Of a stretch of DNA of 64,000 nucleotides, positions 23,970 through 33,676 are shown in pieces; position 1 is the stretch's first letter, and each line of letters starts with the position of its first letter. The stretch spans positions 3,248,501 to 3,312,500 of the forward strand of contig NZ_SLYP02000001.1 of NCBI RefSeq assembly GCF_004341505.2. Reading direction: 5' to 3'. A program made the position numbers and the translations under genes. The DNA is from Sphingomonas sp. JUb134 (GTDB lineage Bacteria > Pseudomonadota > Alphaproteobacteria > Sphingomonadales > Sphingomonadaceae). Below the pieces are notes generated by a model, which was given only the letters and a program-made list of their open reading frames with translations, was not told the origin of the DNA and ran no database searches.

Positions 23970-24782
23970 ATGCGCATCGGTATCGTCGCCCCCGCCCGTG
24001 CGATCACGCCGGAGGCGGCCGCGCGGGTGCAGGCGTTCGCGGCGATCACCTTCCCCCAGGTGGACGTGGTGGTGCATCCGCAATGCTTCCTGGAGGCGGG
24101 GCATTTCGCCGGCACCGATGCCGAGCGGGCGGCGGCATTCCTGGAGTTCGCCAACGATGCGGCGTTCGACGCGATCTGGTTCGCGCGTGGTGGCTATGGA
24201 TCGAACCGCATCTTAGGCACGGTGCTGCCGCAGCTCAATCGGGCGGCGGCGGCCAAGACCTATCTCGGCTATTCGGACATGGGGTTCCTGCTGGGCGCGC
24301 TCTATGCGCGGCGGATCGGGCGGCAGGTGCACGGGCCGATGCCGATCGACGTGGGCCGCTCCGACGGCGGCGCCTCGGTCGGGCGGGCGCTCGCGTGGCT
24401 GGTGAATCGCGACGCCCATGTGCTGGAGCCGAACCTGGACGGGCGCCCGGCGGCGGCGTTCAACCTCGCCATCCTGGAGGCGCTGGTGGGGACGCCGTGG
24501 CTGCCCGACCTCACCGACCATGTCCTCTATGTCGAGGAAGTGTCGGAGGCGATCTACCGCATCGACCGGATGATGTTCACCGTGGGCAACGCCACCCAGC
24601 TGCACGGGCTCGCCGGCATCCGGCTGGGCCAAGTGACGGACGTGCCGGAGAACGGCGAGTTCGGCGAGCCGCTGGAGGCGATCATGACCCGCTGGGCGGG
24701 CGTGCTGGGCGTGCCCTATCTGGGGCGGGCCGAGATCGGCCACGCGGCCGGCAACATGGTGGTGCCGTTCGGGGCGGCTTGA
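23970..24782 (+). CDS. ldcA: LD-carboxypeptidase (muramoyltetrapeptide carboxypeptidase, S66)
   Basis: The 270-residue protein starts MRIGIVAPARAITPEAA and contains ARGGYGSNRIL and LGYSDMGFLLGAL, with the S66 nucleophile Ser near residue 110. The catalytic Glu is in YVEEVSEAIYRIDRM and the His in EIGHAAGN. It removes the terminal D-Ala from muropeptide tetrapeptides in the cytoplasm. It is divergent from the Mur ligase gene, starts 85 bp apart, and together they form a recycling pair. Confidence 0.85.
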   Translation: MRIGIVAPARAITPEAAARVQAFAAITFPQVDVVVHPQCFLEAGHFAGTDAERAAAFLEFANDAAFDAIWFARGGYGSNRILGTVLPQLNRAAAAKTYLGYSDMGFLLGALYARRIGRQVHGPMPIDVGRSDGGASVGRALAWLVNRDAHVLEPNLDGRPAAAFNLAILEALVGTPWLPDLTDHVLYVEEVSEAIYRIDRMMFTVGNATQLHGLAGIRLGQVTDVPENGEFGEPLEAIMTRWAGVLGVPYLGRAEIGHAAGNMVVPFGAA

Positions 24783-24823
24783 AGGTGGAGGCGAGGTGCG
24801 CTCGGCACCCCGCCCTCCCCGGA

Positions 24824-25891
24824 TCACGCCGCCTGCTTGAGCGACTCCATGTCGATCACGAAGCGGTACTTCACGTCGCTCTTCACCATCCGCTCATAGG
24901 CGGTGTTGATGTCCTGGATGTCGATCATCTCGATGTCGGCGGTCAGGCCGTGCTCGGCGCAGAAGTCGAGCATCTCCTGCGTCTCGGCGATGCCGCCGAT
25001 CAGCGAGCCGGCGAGCGAACGGCGGCGGAACACCAGGTTGCCGACCGACGGCGAGGGATGCGGCTCCTCCGGCACGCCCACCAGCGTCATGGTGCCGTCG
25101 CGCTTCAGCAGCGTCAGGAACTGGTCGAGGTTGTGGCTCGCCGCGACGGTGTTCAGGATGAAGTCGAAGCTGCCGGCGTGCTCGGCCATGGCATCGGCGT
25201 CCTTGGACACGATCAGGTCCCGGGCGCCCAGGCGCTTGGCGTCTTCGCGCTTGTTGGGCGAGGTGCTGAACACATAGACGTCGGCGCCCATCGCCGCGGC
25301 GATCTTTACGCCCATGTGGCCGAGGCCACCCAGGCCGACGATGCCGACCTTCTGGCCGGGGCCGACCTTCCAATGCTTGAGCGGCGAATAGGTGGTGATG
25401 CCCGCGCACAGCAGCGGGGCGACGGCTGCCAGGTCGCCGGCCTCGTGGCCGACCTTCAGCACGAAGCCCTCGTCGACGACGATATGGTCCGAATAGCCGC
25501 CGAAGGTGTGCCCGCCCAGCACGGGATCGGGGCCATTATAGGTGCCGACGAAGCCGGTCGTCTCGCAATATTGCTCCTCGCCCTCGCGGCAGGAGTGGCA
25601 CTCGCCGCAGCTGTCGACCATGCAGCCGACGCCGGCGATGTCGCCGACCTGGAACTTGGTGACGTCGCTGCCGACGGCGGTCACGCGGCCGACGATCTCA
25701 TGGCCCGGAACGCACGGGTAGAGCGTGCCTTCCCACTCGCCGCGGGCGGTGTGGAGGTCGGAGTGGCAGACGCCGCAGAACAGGATGTCGATGGCGACGT
25801 CGCGCGGGCCGGGATCGCGGCGCTCGAAGCTGAACGGGGCCAGCGGGGACTCGGGGCTCTGCGCCGCAAAGGCATTGGCGTTGCTGGGCAT
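24824..25891 (-). CDS. Zinc-dependent NAD(P)-alcohol dehydrogenase (CAD/YahK type)
   Basis: The 355-residue enzyme has the catalytic zinc site CGVCHSDLH (near 39-47) and GHEIVGRV, the structural zinc site with four Cys in CGECHSCREGEEQYC, and the Rossmann motif GLGGLGHMGVK. It belongs to the cinnamyl-alcohol/broad aldehyde reductase group, normally NADPH-dependent aldehyde reduction. The ATG at 25891 has AAGGAA upstream; the upstream frame extension is not supported. It stands alone between ldcA (convergent) and thrS (divergent). Confidence 0.9.
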   Translation of the reverse strand: MPSNANAFAAQSPESPLAPFSFERRDPGPRDVAIDILFCGVCHSDLHTARGEWEGTLYPCVPGHEIVGRVTAVGSDVTKFQVGDIAGVGCMVDSCGECHSCREGEEQYCETTGFVGTYNGPDPVLGGHTFGGYSDHIVVDEGFVLKVGHEAGDLAAVAPLLCAGITTYSPLKHWKVGPGQKVGIVGLGGLGHMGVKIAAAMGADVYVFSTSPNKREDAKRLGARDLIVSKDADAMAEHAGSFDFILNTVAASHNLDQFLTLLKRDGTMTLVGVPEEPHPSPSVGNLVFRRRSLAGSLIGGIAETQEMLDFCAEHGLTADIEMIDIQDINTAYERMVKSDVKYRFVIDMESLKQAA

Positions 25892-26063
25892 GGAGGTTCC
25901 TTGCAGTTCGAGAAATTCGGGTGCGGGAAGGTCGCACCGCGCCCATATGGGACGCGCGCGGCCGTGTTCCACCCGCATAGGTGACCAACGCGCGCGACTT
26001 GTCTAAAGGACCCCTGCCACGACATTGACCGTGGTTCCTCCAATCAGCCGAGAAGTGATCCCC

Positions 26064-28076
26064 ATGTCCGCATTGTTCCGCATCACGCTGCCCGACGGTT
26101 CCGTCCGCGAGGTAGCGCCGGGGACTACCCCCGCGGACATCGCGCAGGCGATCGGGCCGGGGCTGCGCAAGGCGGCGATCGCCGCGCGCGTCGACGGCGA
26201 GCTGCGCGATCTGCAGCGCCCGTTCGAGGGCGACGCGAACCTCGCGCTGCTGACGAGCAAGGACGAGGCCGACGCGCTGGAGCTCGCCCGCCACGACTAT
26301 GCGCACGTGCTGGCCGAGGCGGTGCAGAATCTGTTCCCGGGCACGCAGATCACCTTCGGCCCCGCGACCGACGACGGCTTCTACTACGACTTCGCGCCCA
26401 AGGATCGCCCCTTCACCGAGGAGGACCTGCCCGCGATCGAGGAGGAGATGCGCCGCGTCATCGCCAAGAACGAGCCGCTGATCCGCGAGGTGTGGACCCG
26501 CGAGGCGCTGATCGCGCGCTGGCGCGAAAAGGGCGAGACGTTCAAGGCCGAATGGGCCGCCGAACTCCCCGATGGCGAGGAGCTGACCGTCTATCGCGCC
26601 GGCAAGGCGGAGGACGCCTGGCTCGACATGTGCCGCGGGCCGCACCTGGAATCGACCGGCAAGCTCGATCCGCAGGCGTTCAAGCTGACCCGGGTCTCGG
26701 GCGCCTATTGGCGCGGCGACCAGAAGAACGCGATGCTGAGCCGCATCTACGGCACCGGCTGGCTCAACAAGAAGCAGCTCGACCAGCACCTCACCCGGCT
26801 GGAGGAAGCGGCCAAGCGCGACCATCGCAAGATCGGCGCGGAGATGGACCTGTTCCACCTCCAGTCCGAGGCGCAGGGCTCCGTCTTCTGGCACCCCAAG
26901 GGCTACATCATGTGGCGCCAGCTGGAGGCGTACATGCGCCGCCGGCTAGATGCGGCCGGCTATGACGAGGTCAAGACGCCGCAGCTGATGGACGCGCGCC
27001 AGTGGGAGCAGTCCGGCCACTGGGGCAAGTATCGCGAGAACATGTTCGTCGTCCCCGACGAGGTGCCCAACACCGAGGATGAGGGCGCGGTGATCTCCGG
27101 CGACGCCGACCTGATGGCGTTGAAGCCCATGAACTGCCCTGCGCACGTGCTGATCTTCCGCCAGGGGATCAAGTCGTACCGCGACCTGCCCATCCGCATG
27201 GCCGAGTTCGGCTGCTGCCACCGCAACGAGCCCCACGGCGCGCTGCATGGCATCATGCGCGTGCGCCAGTTCACCCAGGACGACGCGCACATCTTCGTGC
27301 GCGAGGACCAGCTGGTCGACGAGGTCCGCAAGTTCTGTGAGCTGCTCGACAGCGTGTATCAGGACCTGGGCTTCGAGGACTACGCCGTGAAGCTGGCGCT
27401 GCGCCCGGAGAAGCGCTTCGGCAGCGACGCCATGTGGGACCTCGCCGAGGACGAGCTGCGCCGCGCGGTGCTCGAGTCGGGTTTGTCGGACCAGATCAAG
27501 GCGAACTTCGAGGAGCTGGAAGGTGAAGGGGCCTTCTATGCCCCCAAGCTCGAGTTCCACCTGACGGATGCGATCGGCCGCACCTGGCAGGTTGGCACCA
27601 TCCAGTCGGACCGCGTGCTGCCGGAGCGACTCGACGCGAGCTATGTCGGCGAGGACGGCAACCGCCACCGCCCCGTCATGCTCCACCGCGCGATCCTGGG
27701 CACGTTCGAGCGCTTCCTGGGCATCCTGATCGAGCATCACGCCGGCCGCTTCCCGCTGTGGCTGGCGCCGGTGCAGGCGGTGGTCGCGACCATCGTGTCG
27801 GATGCCGACGACTATGCGCAGCAGGTGGTGGAGAAGCTCAAGGCCGCCGGGCTGCGAGTCGAGACCGACCTTCGCAACGAGAAGATCAACTACAAGGTGC
27901 GCGAGCATTCGCTGGCCAAGGTCCCGAACCTCTTGGTGGTGGGCAAGCGCGAGGCCGAGGAAGGCACCGTCGCGCTGCGCCGCCTGGGCAGCCAGGGGCA
28001 GCAGATGCTGACGCTGGACGAGGCGGTGGCGATGCTGACGGCTGAGGCGGTCGCCCCCGATCTGCGCCGCAACTGA
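26064..28076 (+). CDS. thrS: Threonyl-tRNA synthetase
   Basis: The 670-residue protein has all ThrRS parts in order: TGS domain (about 1-65), the editing domain with [15 protein letters not shown] and the second-shell DMCRGPHL, the class II core with GFxxWHPKG-like [28 protein letters not shown] and [25 protein letters not shown], and the anticodon-binding domain ending near [11 protein letters not shown]. It charges tRNA-Thr. ATG at 26064 gives the standard N-terminus [12 protein letters not shown]. infC follows, as in many bacteria. Confidence 0.97.
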   Translation: MSALFRITLPDGSVREVAPGTTPADIAQAIGPGLRKAAIAARVDGELRDLQRPFEGDANLALLTSKDEADALELARHDYAHVLAEAVQNLFPGTQITFGPATDDGFYYDFAPKDRPFTEEDLPAIEEEMRRVIAKNEPLIREVWTREALIARWREKGETFKAEWAAELPDGEELTVYRAGKAEDAWLDMCRGPHLESTGKLDPQAFKLTRVSGAYWRGDQKNAMLSRIYGTGWLNKKQLDQHLTRLEEAAKRDHRKIGAEMDLFHLQSEAQGSVFWHPKGYIMWRQLEAYMRRRLDAAGYDEVKTPQLMDARQWEQSGHWGKYRENMFVVPDEVPNTEDEGAVISGDADLMALKPMNCPAHVLIFRQGIKSYRDLPIRMAEFGCCHRNEPHGALHGIMRVRQFTQDDAHIFVREDQLVDEVRKFCELLDSVYQDLGFEDYAVKLALRPEKRFGSDAMWDLAEDELRRAVLESGLSDQIKANFEELEGEGAFYAPKLEFHLTDAIGRTWQVGTIQSDRVLPERLDASYVGEDGNRHRPVMLHRAILGTFERFLGILIEHHAGRFPLWLAPVQAVVATIVSDADDYAQQVVEKLKAAGLRVETDLRNEKINYKVREHSLAKVPNLLVVGKREAEEGTVALRRLGSQGQQMLTLDEAVAMLTAEAVAPDLRRN

Positions 28077-28113
28077 CCGCGACGCCGCGCCCAACGGCGC
28101 TGCCAGGGTTCTT

Positions 28114-28154
28114 TCGCGCGGGATTCGGCTCCTTTTGGAGCGAGTTCCGCGCGA
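28114..28154 (+). terminator. Stem-loop between thrS and infC
   Basis: TCGCGCGG (28114-28121) pairs with CCGCGCGA (28147-28154), and an inner CTCC-TTTT-GGAG hairpin (28129-28140) closes the top, with an internal loop between. CTGAACTTTTCA follows. It may terminate thrS or be a structured infC leader. Confidence 0.5.
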
Positions 28155-28221
28155 CTGAACTTTTCATGGGCGCCTGCGTCCACTACATAGAGACTCGAAA
28201 CAACCTCAAGGAGCTACACCT

Positions 28222-28767
28222 ATCCGTCCGCCCATGATGCGCCGTCCCATGGCGCCCCCGCCGATGAACGGCCCGCGTTTCAACGAATTCATCCAGTCGC
28301 CCAAGGTCCGCGTGATCGACCAGGACGGCGAGAATCTGGGTGTGATGTACACGCGGGAGGCGATCGAGCAGGCCGCGGAGGTCGGGCTCGACCTGGTCGA
28401 GGTGTCGCCCAACGCGGACCCGCCCGTCGCCAAGTTCCTGGACGTCGGCAAGTTCAAGTACGAGGCGCAGAAGAAGGCGAACATCGCCCGCAAGACCCAG
28501 AAGACGCAGGAGATCAAGGAGATCAAAATGCGTCCGAACATCGACGATCATGACTATGATACGAAGATGAAGAAGATCCACGACTTCCTGGGCGAAGGCG
28601 ACAAGGTCAAGGTCACGCTGCGCTTCCGCGGCCGCGAGCTCTCGCACGGCCAGCTCGGCATGCAGCTGCTCCAGCGCGTGCAGCAGGACGTGATCGAGAT
28701 CGGCAAGGTCGAAGCCTATCCGCGCATGGAAGGCCGCCAGATGCTGATGGTGCTCGCACCGAAGTAA
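28222..28767 (+). CDS. infC: Translation initiation factor IF-3 with apparent AUC start
   Basis: IF-3 binds the 30S subunit and checks initiator tRNA and start codon. The 181-residue product contains [21 protein letters not shown], the linker helix [13 protein letters not shown], and the C-domain [21 protein letters not shown] at 28208-28213 is 8 nt before an in-frame ATC (28222) but 20 nt before the first ATG (28234). infC genes classically use rare starts (AUU in Escherichia coli) so that IF-3 represses its own translation, so ATC is the likely start here. If not, the protein starts at 28234 or later. Confidence 0.93.
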   Translation: MRPPMMRRPMAPPPMNGPRFNEFIQSPKVRVIDQDGENLGVMYTREAIEQAAEVGLDLVEVSPNADPPVAKFLDVGKFKYEAQKKANIARKTQKTQEIKEIKMRPNIDDHDYDTKMKKIHDFLGEGDKVKVTLRFRGRELSHGQLGMQLLQRVQQDVIEIGKVEAYPRMEGRQMLMVLAPK

Positions 28768-28793
28768 GCGGCGCCTCTGCGAAGAGCGACAAG

Positions 28794-28825
28794 CGGGCGG
28801 CGATTTCGTCGCCCGTTTTCGTTTG
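28794..28825 (+). terminator. Intrinsic terminator after infC
   Basis: CGGGCGGCGA (28794-28803) pairs with TCGTCGCCCG (28806-28815), including one G-U pair, and is followed by TTTTCGTTT. It lies 27 bp after the stop codon. Confidence 0.85.
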
Positions 28826-28890
28826 TGCGGGGTGGGCGCCGGCACGTCCTTAGCCAGCCCAGCGAAGGCATAGCCTGCACCCCCTTACCC

Positions 28891-28916
28891 GTGCTCCTGC
28901 GCAGGCAGGAGCCCAG
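28891..28916 (+). repeat. Left copy of a 26-bp inverted repeat (family 4)
   Basis: The 26 bp begin GTGCTCCTGCGCAGGCAGGA and end GCCCAG. The reverse complement recurs at 30261-30286 with a single mismatch, so the two copies bracket the unknown gene at 29006-30139. A more distant relative is at 45446-45471. Confidence 0.8.
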
Positions 28917-29005
28917 AGCCACAGGCGCGCAGGTCGGAGGAGTACCGCACCAGCGTCATGGAACCGTCATTCCCGCAGCGCATCCACGCGTGAAGGGGGA
29001 CGGAG

Positions 29006-30139
29006 ATGATACGCTTTTTCACAACTGTTGCCGCATGCGTGGTTGTCGCATGCGCCGGGCCGGTCGCGGCTGAAGAGATCAAGGGCCAGGCGATCATTGC
29101 CGGCGTGCCGAGCATCATCGCACTCGACATCGACGACGACCTCGCGACGCTTCGGCATCGACCTGCCGACAACTCCGCAGGCTGGAGCCGCTATGTCGTT
29201 CATGGACCGCGTCAGGCACTGGCGCTGCTCGCGGACGAGCGACTGGCATTTCTCTGGCCCGCCCTCGAACGCATGGGCGGCGACGATATGTCGAAGCTGC
29301 GGGATCAGAGCCTCGAGAGAACGCGCCGGGGCTGGCAAGAAGGTCGGCTGACCGCTCCCAACGACGAGATGGCGAACGTTGGCCTGAGCCGCCGTGCGCG
29401 TGCCCTGGGACAATATGTCGATGCCCTGATGGACGCCGGCCAGTGGGAAGCCGCGCTCGAACTGCTCACGTCGGAGCGGAAGCGAGAACGGGGTACCAGC
29501 ACTCTGGATCACCTCGAACTCCAGGCCATCATACGAGACACGGCGCAAGTCCTTGAAGGTCTGAAACAGACCGAGCGGGAGCTGGATGTATGGCGTCAGG
29601 GCATCCAGCTGCTTGGCGACAGCCCGTTCGGCTTGAACCTGCGTCTGTCGTTGGCGGCGCGGCTGGCGGAGACCGGACACTATGCGGAGTCGCTCGAGAT
29701 ATCGGAAGCGGCGCGCGCCACGTTCCTCAAGACTGCTCCTGCAAATCAGGTCCCGAACGCCCTGCCGCAGTTCGACTGGATTCGCGCATGTGCCCTCAAG
29801 GGACTGGGGCGTGCCGATGAGGCCAATGCGATCATGGCCGGAGTGGCGGACGCCGAACAGGTCGAAAGTCGTCGGATACACCTCCCGCGCATTCGAGATC
29901 ACGAACAGCGCGCCTATCAGTGCCTGCGCGATCCGGAGGGATTGGCCGAGGTGTGGTCACGGGACCTGACGCAGAGTCCGGCGATCGGGTCCGAGACGTT
30001 CCTGCTTGCTCAAGCCTCTGCCGAGATCGACGTCCTGCACCGCCCGACGGTGGATGCCGCACACGCCGTGTTCACGGCAGCGCCACCCCTCAGGATGCTT
30101 CCGGACCGCTATTCGGCAGCGCAGCACGCATGGCGCTAG
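29006..30139 (+). CDS. Secreted protein of unknown function, possibly TPR-like
   Basis: The 377-residue product has a clear signal peptide (MIRFFTTVAACVVVACAGPVAAEE, cleavage near residue 22). The mature part is largely helical, with segments such as ALGQYVDALMDAGQWEAALELL and LAARLAETGHYAESLEISEAA that resemble tetratricopeptide pairs. I do not recognise a named family. The bases are visibly less GC-rich than infC and glnD on either side, and a 26-bp inverted repeat flanks the gene, so it may be an insertion. A GGGGGACGGAG ribosome binding site precedes the ATG. Confidence 0.62.
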   Translation: MIRFFTTVAACVVVACAGPVAAEEIKGQAIIAGVPSIIALDIDDDLATLRHRPADNSAGWSRYVVHGPRQALALLADERLAFLWPALERMGGDDMSKLRDQSLERTRRGWQEGRLTAPNDEMANVGLSRRARALGQYVDALMDAGQWEAALELLTSERKRERGTSTLDHLELQAIIRDTAQVLEGLKQTERELDVWRQGIQLLGDSPFGLNLRLSLAARLAETGHYAESLEISEAARATFLKTAPANQVPNALPQFDWIRACALKGLGRADEANAIMAGVADAEQVESRRIHLPRIRDHEQRAYQCLRDPEGLAEVWSRDLTQSPAIGSETFLLAQASAEIDVLHRPTVDAAHAVFTAAPPLRMLPDRYSAAQHAWR

Positions 30140-30260
30140 CGCTTTCCGAAGCGGCGACCCGACAGGCAGGTTCTCCTCCCGCCGCTTCGGTCTTGGCGCA
30201 GCGGCATCGGGAGGGCCCTCGCGTCTACCGCCTGAGCCGCAAACGTCACCCTCCACCACC

Positions 30261-30286
30261 CTGGGCTCATGCCTGCGCAGGAGCAC
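30261..30286 (-). repeat. Right copy of the 26-bp inverted repeat (family 4)
   Basis: The segment CTGGGCTCATGCCTGCGCAG plus GAGCAC is the reverse complement of the copy at 28891-28916 apart from one base. It lies just after the glnD stop codon (30297) on the minus strand. Confidence 0.8.
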
Positions 30287-30296
30287 GTCGGGGGTG

Positions 30297-33071
30297 CTAC
30301 GCCGCCGCCTGCTCCGCCGTCCCCCCCGCCGCCTCCAGCAGCCGCGCCTCCAGCGCGCGGATGCGCGCGGAGGCGGTGATGCGGTCGCCGGTCAGGTCGG
30401 TGAGGTAGAAGGTGTCCACCGCCCGCTCGCCAAAGGTCGCGACATGCGCGGAGTGGATCGTCACCTTGGACTGGAACAGCGCGTGCGCCAGGTGGTGGAG
30501 CAGCGCGGGGCGGTCGCGGGCGTTGACCTCCACCACGGTGAAGCGGTTCGATGCCTGGTTGTCGATCAGCACGTTGGGGGTGATCGAAAAGGCGCCGGCC
30601 CGCGGGTGCGGCAGCGGCTTGGCCGACAGGCGCTCGGTCAGGCGGGCACGGTTGGCCAGCGCGTCCGCGATGCCGGTACGCAGCCGCTCCAGCTGGCCTT
30701 CGTCGTCGAAGCGGCCCCCTTGCGGATTCTGGACCAGAAAATTGTCGAGCGCCATGCCGGCGCGCGTCGTGTGGATGCGCGCGTCGATGATGTTGCCGCC
30801 CGCCGCATGGATGGCACCGGCGATGCGGTAGAACAGGCCGGGATGGTCGGCCGCGTGCACCGTCACCAGCGTCGCATCGCGCTCCGGGTCGGCGACCGTA
30901 TCGATCGCGAGCGGCGCGTCCCCTGCCCCGTCGATCAGCCGCGCGTTGCGGACCAGCACGTCGCTCGGCTCCGCCACCCAATAGGCTTCTGGCAACTGGC
31001 CCACGAAGCTCGCCAGCCGCTCCGCATCCCAGCCAAGCGCCTGCTGCAGCGCCTCCTGCTTGGCGGCGATGCGCTCGCCGCGCCCGCGCTGCTTGTGGCC
31101 GAGCCGCAGCACCTCCTCGGCCGAATCGAACAGGGTGGCGAGCAGCTGGCGCTTCCACCCGTTCCAGATGCCCGGCCCCACCGCGCGAATGTCGACGACC
31201 GTCAGGATCAGCAGCATGCGCAGCCGCTGCGGGCTCTGCACCACCTCGGCGAAATCGAGGATGGTCTTGAAGTCAGACAGGTCGCGCTTGAACGCGGTCG
31301 CCGACATCAGCAGGTGGTGGCGGACCAGCCAGGCGACGGTCTCCGTCTCCGCCGCGGTCAGGCCGAAGCGCGGGCACAGCCGCTCGGCGACCGCGGCACC
31401 CAGGATCGAATGGTCGCCGTCGCGGCCCTTGGCGATGTCGTGCAGGAACACGGCCACATACAGCGCGCGCCGCTGGACGACGCCCGGAAACAGCGCCGAC
31501 GACAGCGGGTGGTCCTGGATCAGCTCGCCGCGCTCGATCTGGTTGAGCAGGCCGATCGCACGGATGGTGTGCTCGTCCACCGTGTAATGGTGGTACATGT
31601 CGAACTGCATCTGCGCGACGACGCGGCCGAAGTCCGGCACCAGCCGCCCGAGCACCCCCGCCTCGCTCATCCAGCGCAGCACCTTTTCCGGCGTGCGCGG
31701 CGACGTCAGCACGTCCAGGAACAGCGCGTTGGCGCGCGGATCGCGGCGATGGTCGGTGATCAGGTGCGCGTCGCGCGCGGCCGCGCGCATCGCCAGCGGA
31801 TGCACTTCCACCGCGTGCAGGTCTGCCAGCGCGAAGATCTCCACCAGCCGCACCGGATCCTCGGCAAAGAAGCGGTCGTGCGGCAGTGCCAGGCGACCGC
31901 GATCGAGCACGAAACCCTTGAGCCGGCTCGGCCGGCGACGCAGCTGCGGCAGGCCGAAGCGGCGCCCGCGCCCGGCGAACTTCTCGTCCAGATGGGCCAG
32001 AAACAGCCCGCTCAGATAGCCGACGCGCTTTGCCTGCAGGAAGTAGAACTGCATGAACCGCTCGACCTTGGGCTTGCCCGGCCGGTCGGCGTAGCGCATC
32101 CGCTCCGCGATCTGGCGCTGCACGTCGAAGGTCAGCCGCTCCTCGGCGCGGCCGGCGATCAGGTGCAGGTGGCAGCGCACCGCCCAAAGGAAGTTCTCGG
32201 CGCGCTGGAACTGGCGATATTCCTGCGGCGTGAACAGGCCGCGGTCCACCAGCTCGGCCGCGCGGCGCACGCCATAGGCGAACTTGCCGATCCAGAAGAG
32301 CGCGTGGAGGTCCCTGAGGCCGCCCTTGCCCTCCTTGACGTTGGGTTCGACGACGTAGCGGCTGTCGCCCATCTTGAGGTGGCGCGCCTCCCGCTCGGCG
32401 AGCTTCTCGGCCACGAACTGGCGGGCGCCGTCCGCCTGCACCTCGCTCATGAAGCGGGCGGCGGCCTCGTCGTACAGCGCGGAGTCGCCCCACAGGAATC
32501 GACCCTCCAGCAGGGCCGTGCGCACCGTATGGTCGGCCCGCGCCTGGCGGATCATCTCGTCGAGCGAGCGGGACGAATGGCCGACCTTCAGCCCGATGTC
32601 CCACAGCGCATAGAGCACCGACTCGATCACCTGCTCGCACCAGGGCGGCTGCTTCCAGGGGGTGAGGAAGCCGATGTCGACGTCGGAAAAGGGCGCCATC
32701 TCGCCCCGACCATAGCCGCCCACCGCGACCATGGTCATCCGCTCGGCGGCGGTCGGGTTCGGATTGGGATGGAGGCGCGTGACGATGAAGTCGAGCAGCA
32801 GCCGCAGCAGCCGGTCCGTCAGATAGGCGCCGGCAGCCGCGGTCTGGAGCCCCTGGGTGGGCTTCTCCTCGAACCGGCGCGCAATCTCCGCACGGCCGCG
32901 GTCGAGCGCATCGCGCAGCAGCGCGCTGGCCGCGCGCCGCAGGGACGCGGTATCGGGCGCCTGCAACTCGGCAAGCTGCTCCGCCACCGCCGCGCGATCG
33001 ATGATCGCGCGGCGGTTGGCGAGATGTTCGAACCGCGGGAGGTTCAGCGCACTGGGCGCGCCTGGGCTCAT
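30297..33071 (-). CDS. glnD: Bifunctional PII uridylyltransferase/uridylyl-removing enzyme
   Basis: The 924-residue protein has the nucleotidyltransferase motif GGYGRGEMAPFSDVDI at 118-132 region, a central HD domain (HHYTVDEHTIRAIG, FLHDIAKGRDGDHS) for uridylyl removal, and two C-terminal ACT domains (about 735-800 and 845-910) for glutamine sensing. It modifies PII according to nitrogen status. ATG at 33071 is chosen; an earlier ATG at 33128 would overlap grpE by 26 bp. It is the last gene of the hrcA-grpE-glnD run on this strand. Confidence 0.95.
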   Translation of the reverse strand: MSPGAPSALNLPRFEHLANRRAIIDRAAVAEQLAELQAPDTASLRRAASALLRDALDRGRAEIARRFEEKPTQGLQTAAAGAYLTDRLLRLLLDFIVTRLHPNPNPTAAERMTMVAVGGYGRGEMAPFSDVDIGFLTPWKQPPWCEQVIESVLYALWDIGLKVGHSSRSLDEMIRQARADHTVRTALLEGRFLWGDSALYDEAAARFMSEVQADGARQFVAEKLAEREARHLKMGDSRYVVEPNVKEGKGGLRDLHALFWIGKFAYGVRRAAELVDRGLFTPQEYRQFQRAENFLWAVRCHLHLIAGRAEERLTFDVQRQIAERMRYADRPGKPKVERFMQFYFLQAKRVGYLSGLFLAHLDEKFAGRGRRFGLPQLRRRPSRLKGFVLDRGRLALPHDRFFAEDPVRLVEIFALADLHAVEVHPLAMRAAARDAHLITDHRRDPRANALFLDVLTSPRTPEKVLRWMSEAGVLGRLVPDFGRVVAQMQFDMYHHYTVDEHTIRAIGLLNQIERGELIQDHPLSSALFPGVVQRRALYVAVFLHDIAKGRDGDHSILGAAVAERLCPRFGLTAAETETVAWLVRHHLLMSATAFKRDLSDFKTILDFAEVVQSPQRLRMLLILTVVDIRAVGPGIWNGWKRQLLATLFDSAEEVLRLGHKQRGRGERIAAKQEALQQALGWDAERLASFVGQLPEAYWVAEPSDVLVRNARLIDGAGDAPLAIDTVADPERDATLVTVHAADHPGLFYRIAGAIHAAGGNIIDARIHTTRAGMALDNFLVQNPQGGRFDDEGQLERLRTGIADALANRARLTERLSAKPLPHPRAGAFSITPNVLIDNQASNRFTVVEVNARDRPALLHHLAHALFQSKVTIHSAHVATFGERAVDTFYLTDLTGDRITASARIRALEARLLEAAGGTAEQAAA

Positions 33072-33102
33072 GACCGCGTCGCCGCGTGCGCCGCCGGTCC
33101 CG

Positions 33103-33660
33103 TCAGGCGTCCGGCTTCTTCGCGACACCCACCAGCGCCGGGCGCAGCAGCCGGTCCTTGATCATGTAGCCGGTCTGGATTTCCTGCACGATCGTGCCCG
33201 GCTCCGCATCGTTGCTGGGGATCTCCAGCATCGCCTGGTGGCGGTTGGGATCGAGCGCCTCGCCCTGGGCGACGATGCGGGAGATACCGTGGCGTGCGAA
33301 CACGCTGTCGAGCTCGCGGCCGGTCGCTTCCAGGCCGGTGATCAGACCCTTCATCTTCTCGTCCTCGCGCAGCTCGGCCGGGATCGCCGACAGCGCGCGC
33401 GACAGATTGTCGGCGACGGAGAGGATGTCGCGGGCAAAGCCCGTCGCGGCATAGGCGCGCGCATCCGCCACTTCCTTTTCGGCGCGGCGGCGCACGTTCT
33501 GGATGTCGGCCCGGGCATAAAGCAACTGCGCCTTGGTCTCGGCGAGCTCCGCCTCCAGTTCGCCTGCGCGGTCGTGCTCGGCAACCTCCGGCGCCTCCTG
33601 TGCGGTCTCCTCGCGCAGGTCTTCGGGGGTCGCGTTCGGGGTGTTCTCTTCCTGGGTCAT
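33103..33660 (-). CDS. grpE: Nucleotide exchange factor GrpE
   Basis: The 185-residue protein has an acidic N-terminus, a long coiled coil (about 30-90, ELEAELAETKAQLLYARADIQNVRRRAEKEV) and the beta-domain ending in GYMIKDRLLRPALVGVAKK. GrpE releases ADP from DnaK. It follows hrcA by 16 bp; heat-shock genes of this kind are often controlled by RpoH in alphaproteobacteria. Confidence 0.96.
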   Translation of the reverse strand: MTQEENTPNATPEDLREETAQEAPEVAEHDRAGELEAELAETKAQLLYARADIQNVRRRAEKEVADARAYAATGFARDILSVADNLSRALSAIPAELREDEKMKGLITGLEATGRELDSVFARHGISRIVAQGEALDPNRHQAMLEIPSNDAEPGTIVQEIQTGYMIKDRLLRPALVGVAKKPDA

Positions 33661-33676
33661 TCTCTTCTCTCGAGCA

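Noticed and set aside
22448..25984. 1178-codon plus-strand frame across the Mur ligase, LdcA and alcohol dehydrogenase genes
   Set aside because: It runs through genes with conserved motifs on both strands and has no recognisable domain.
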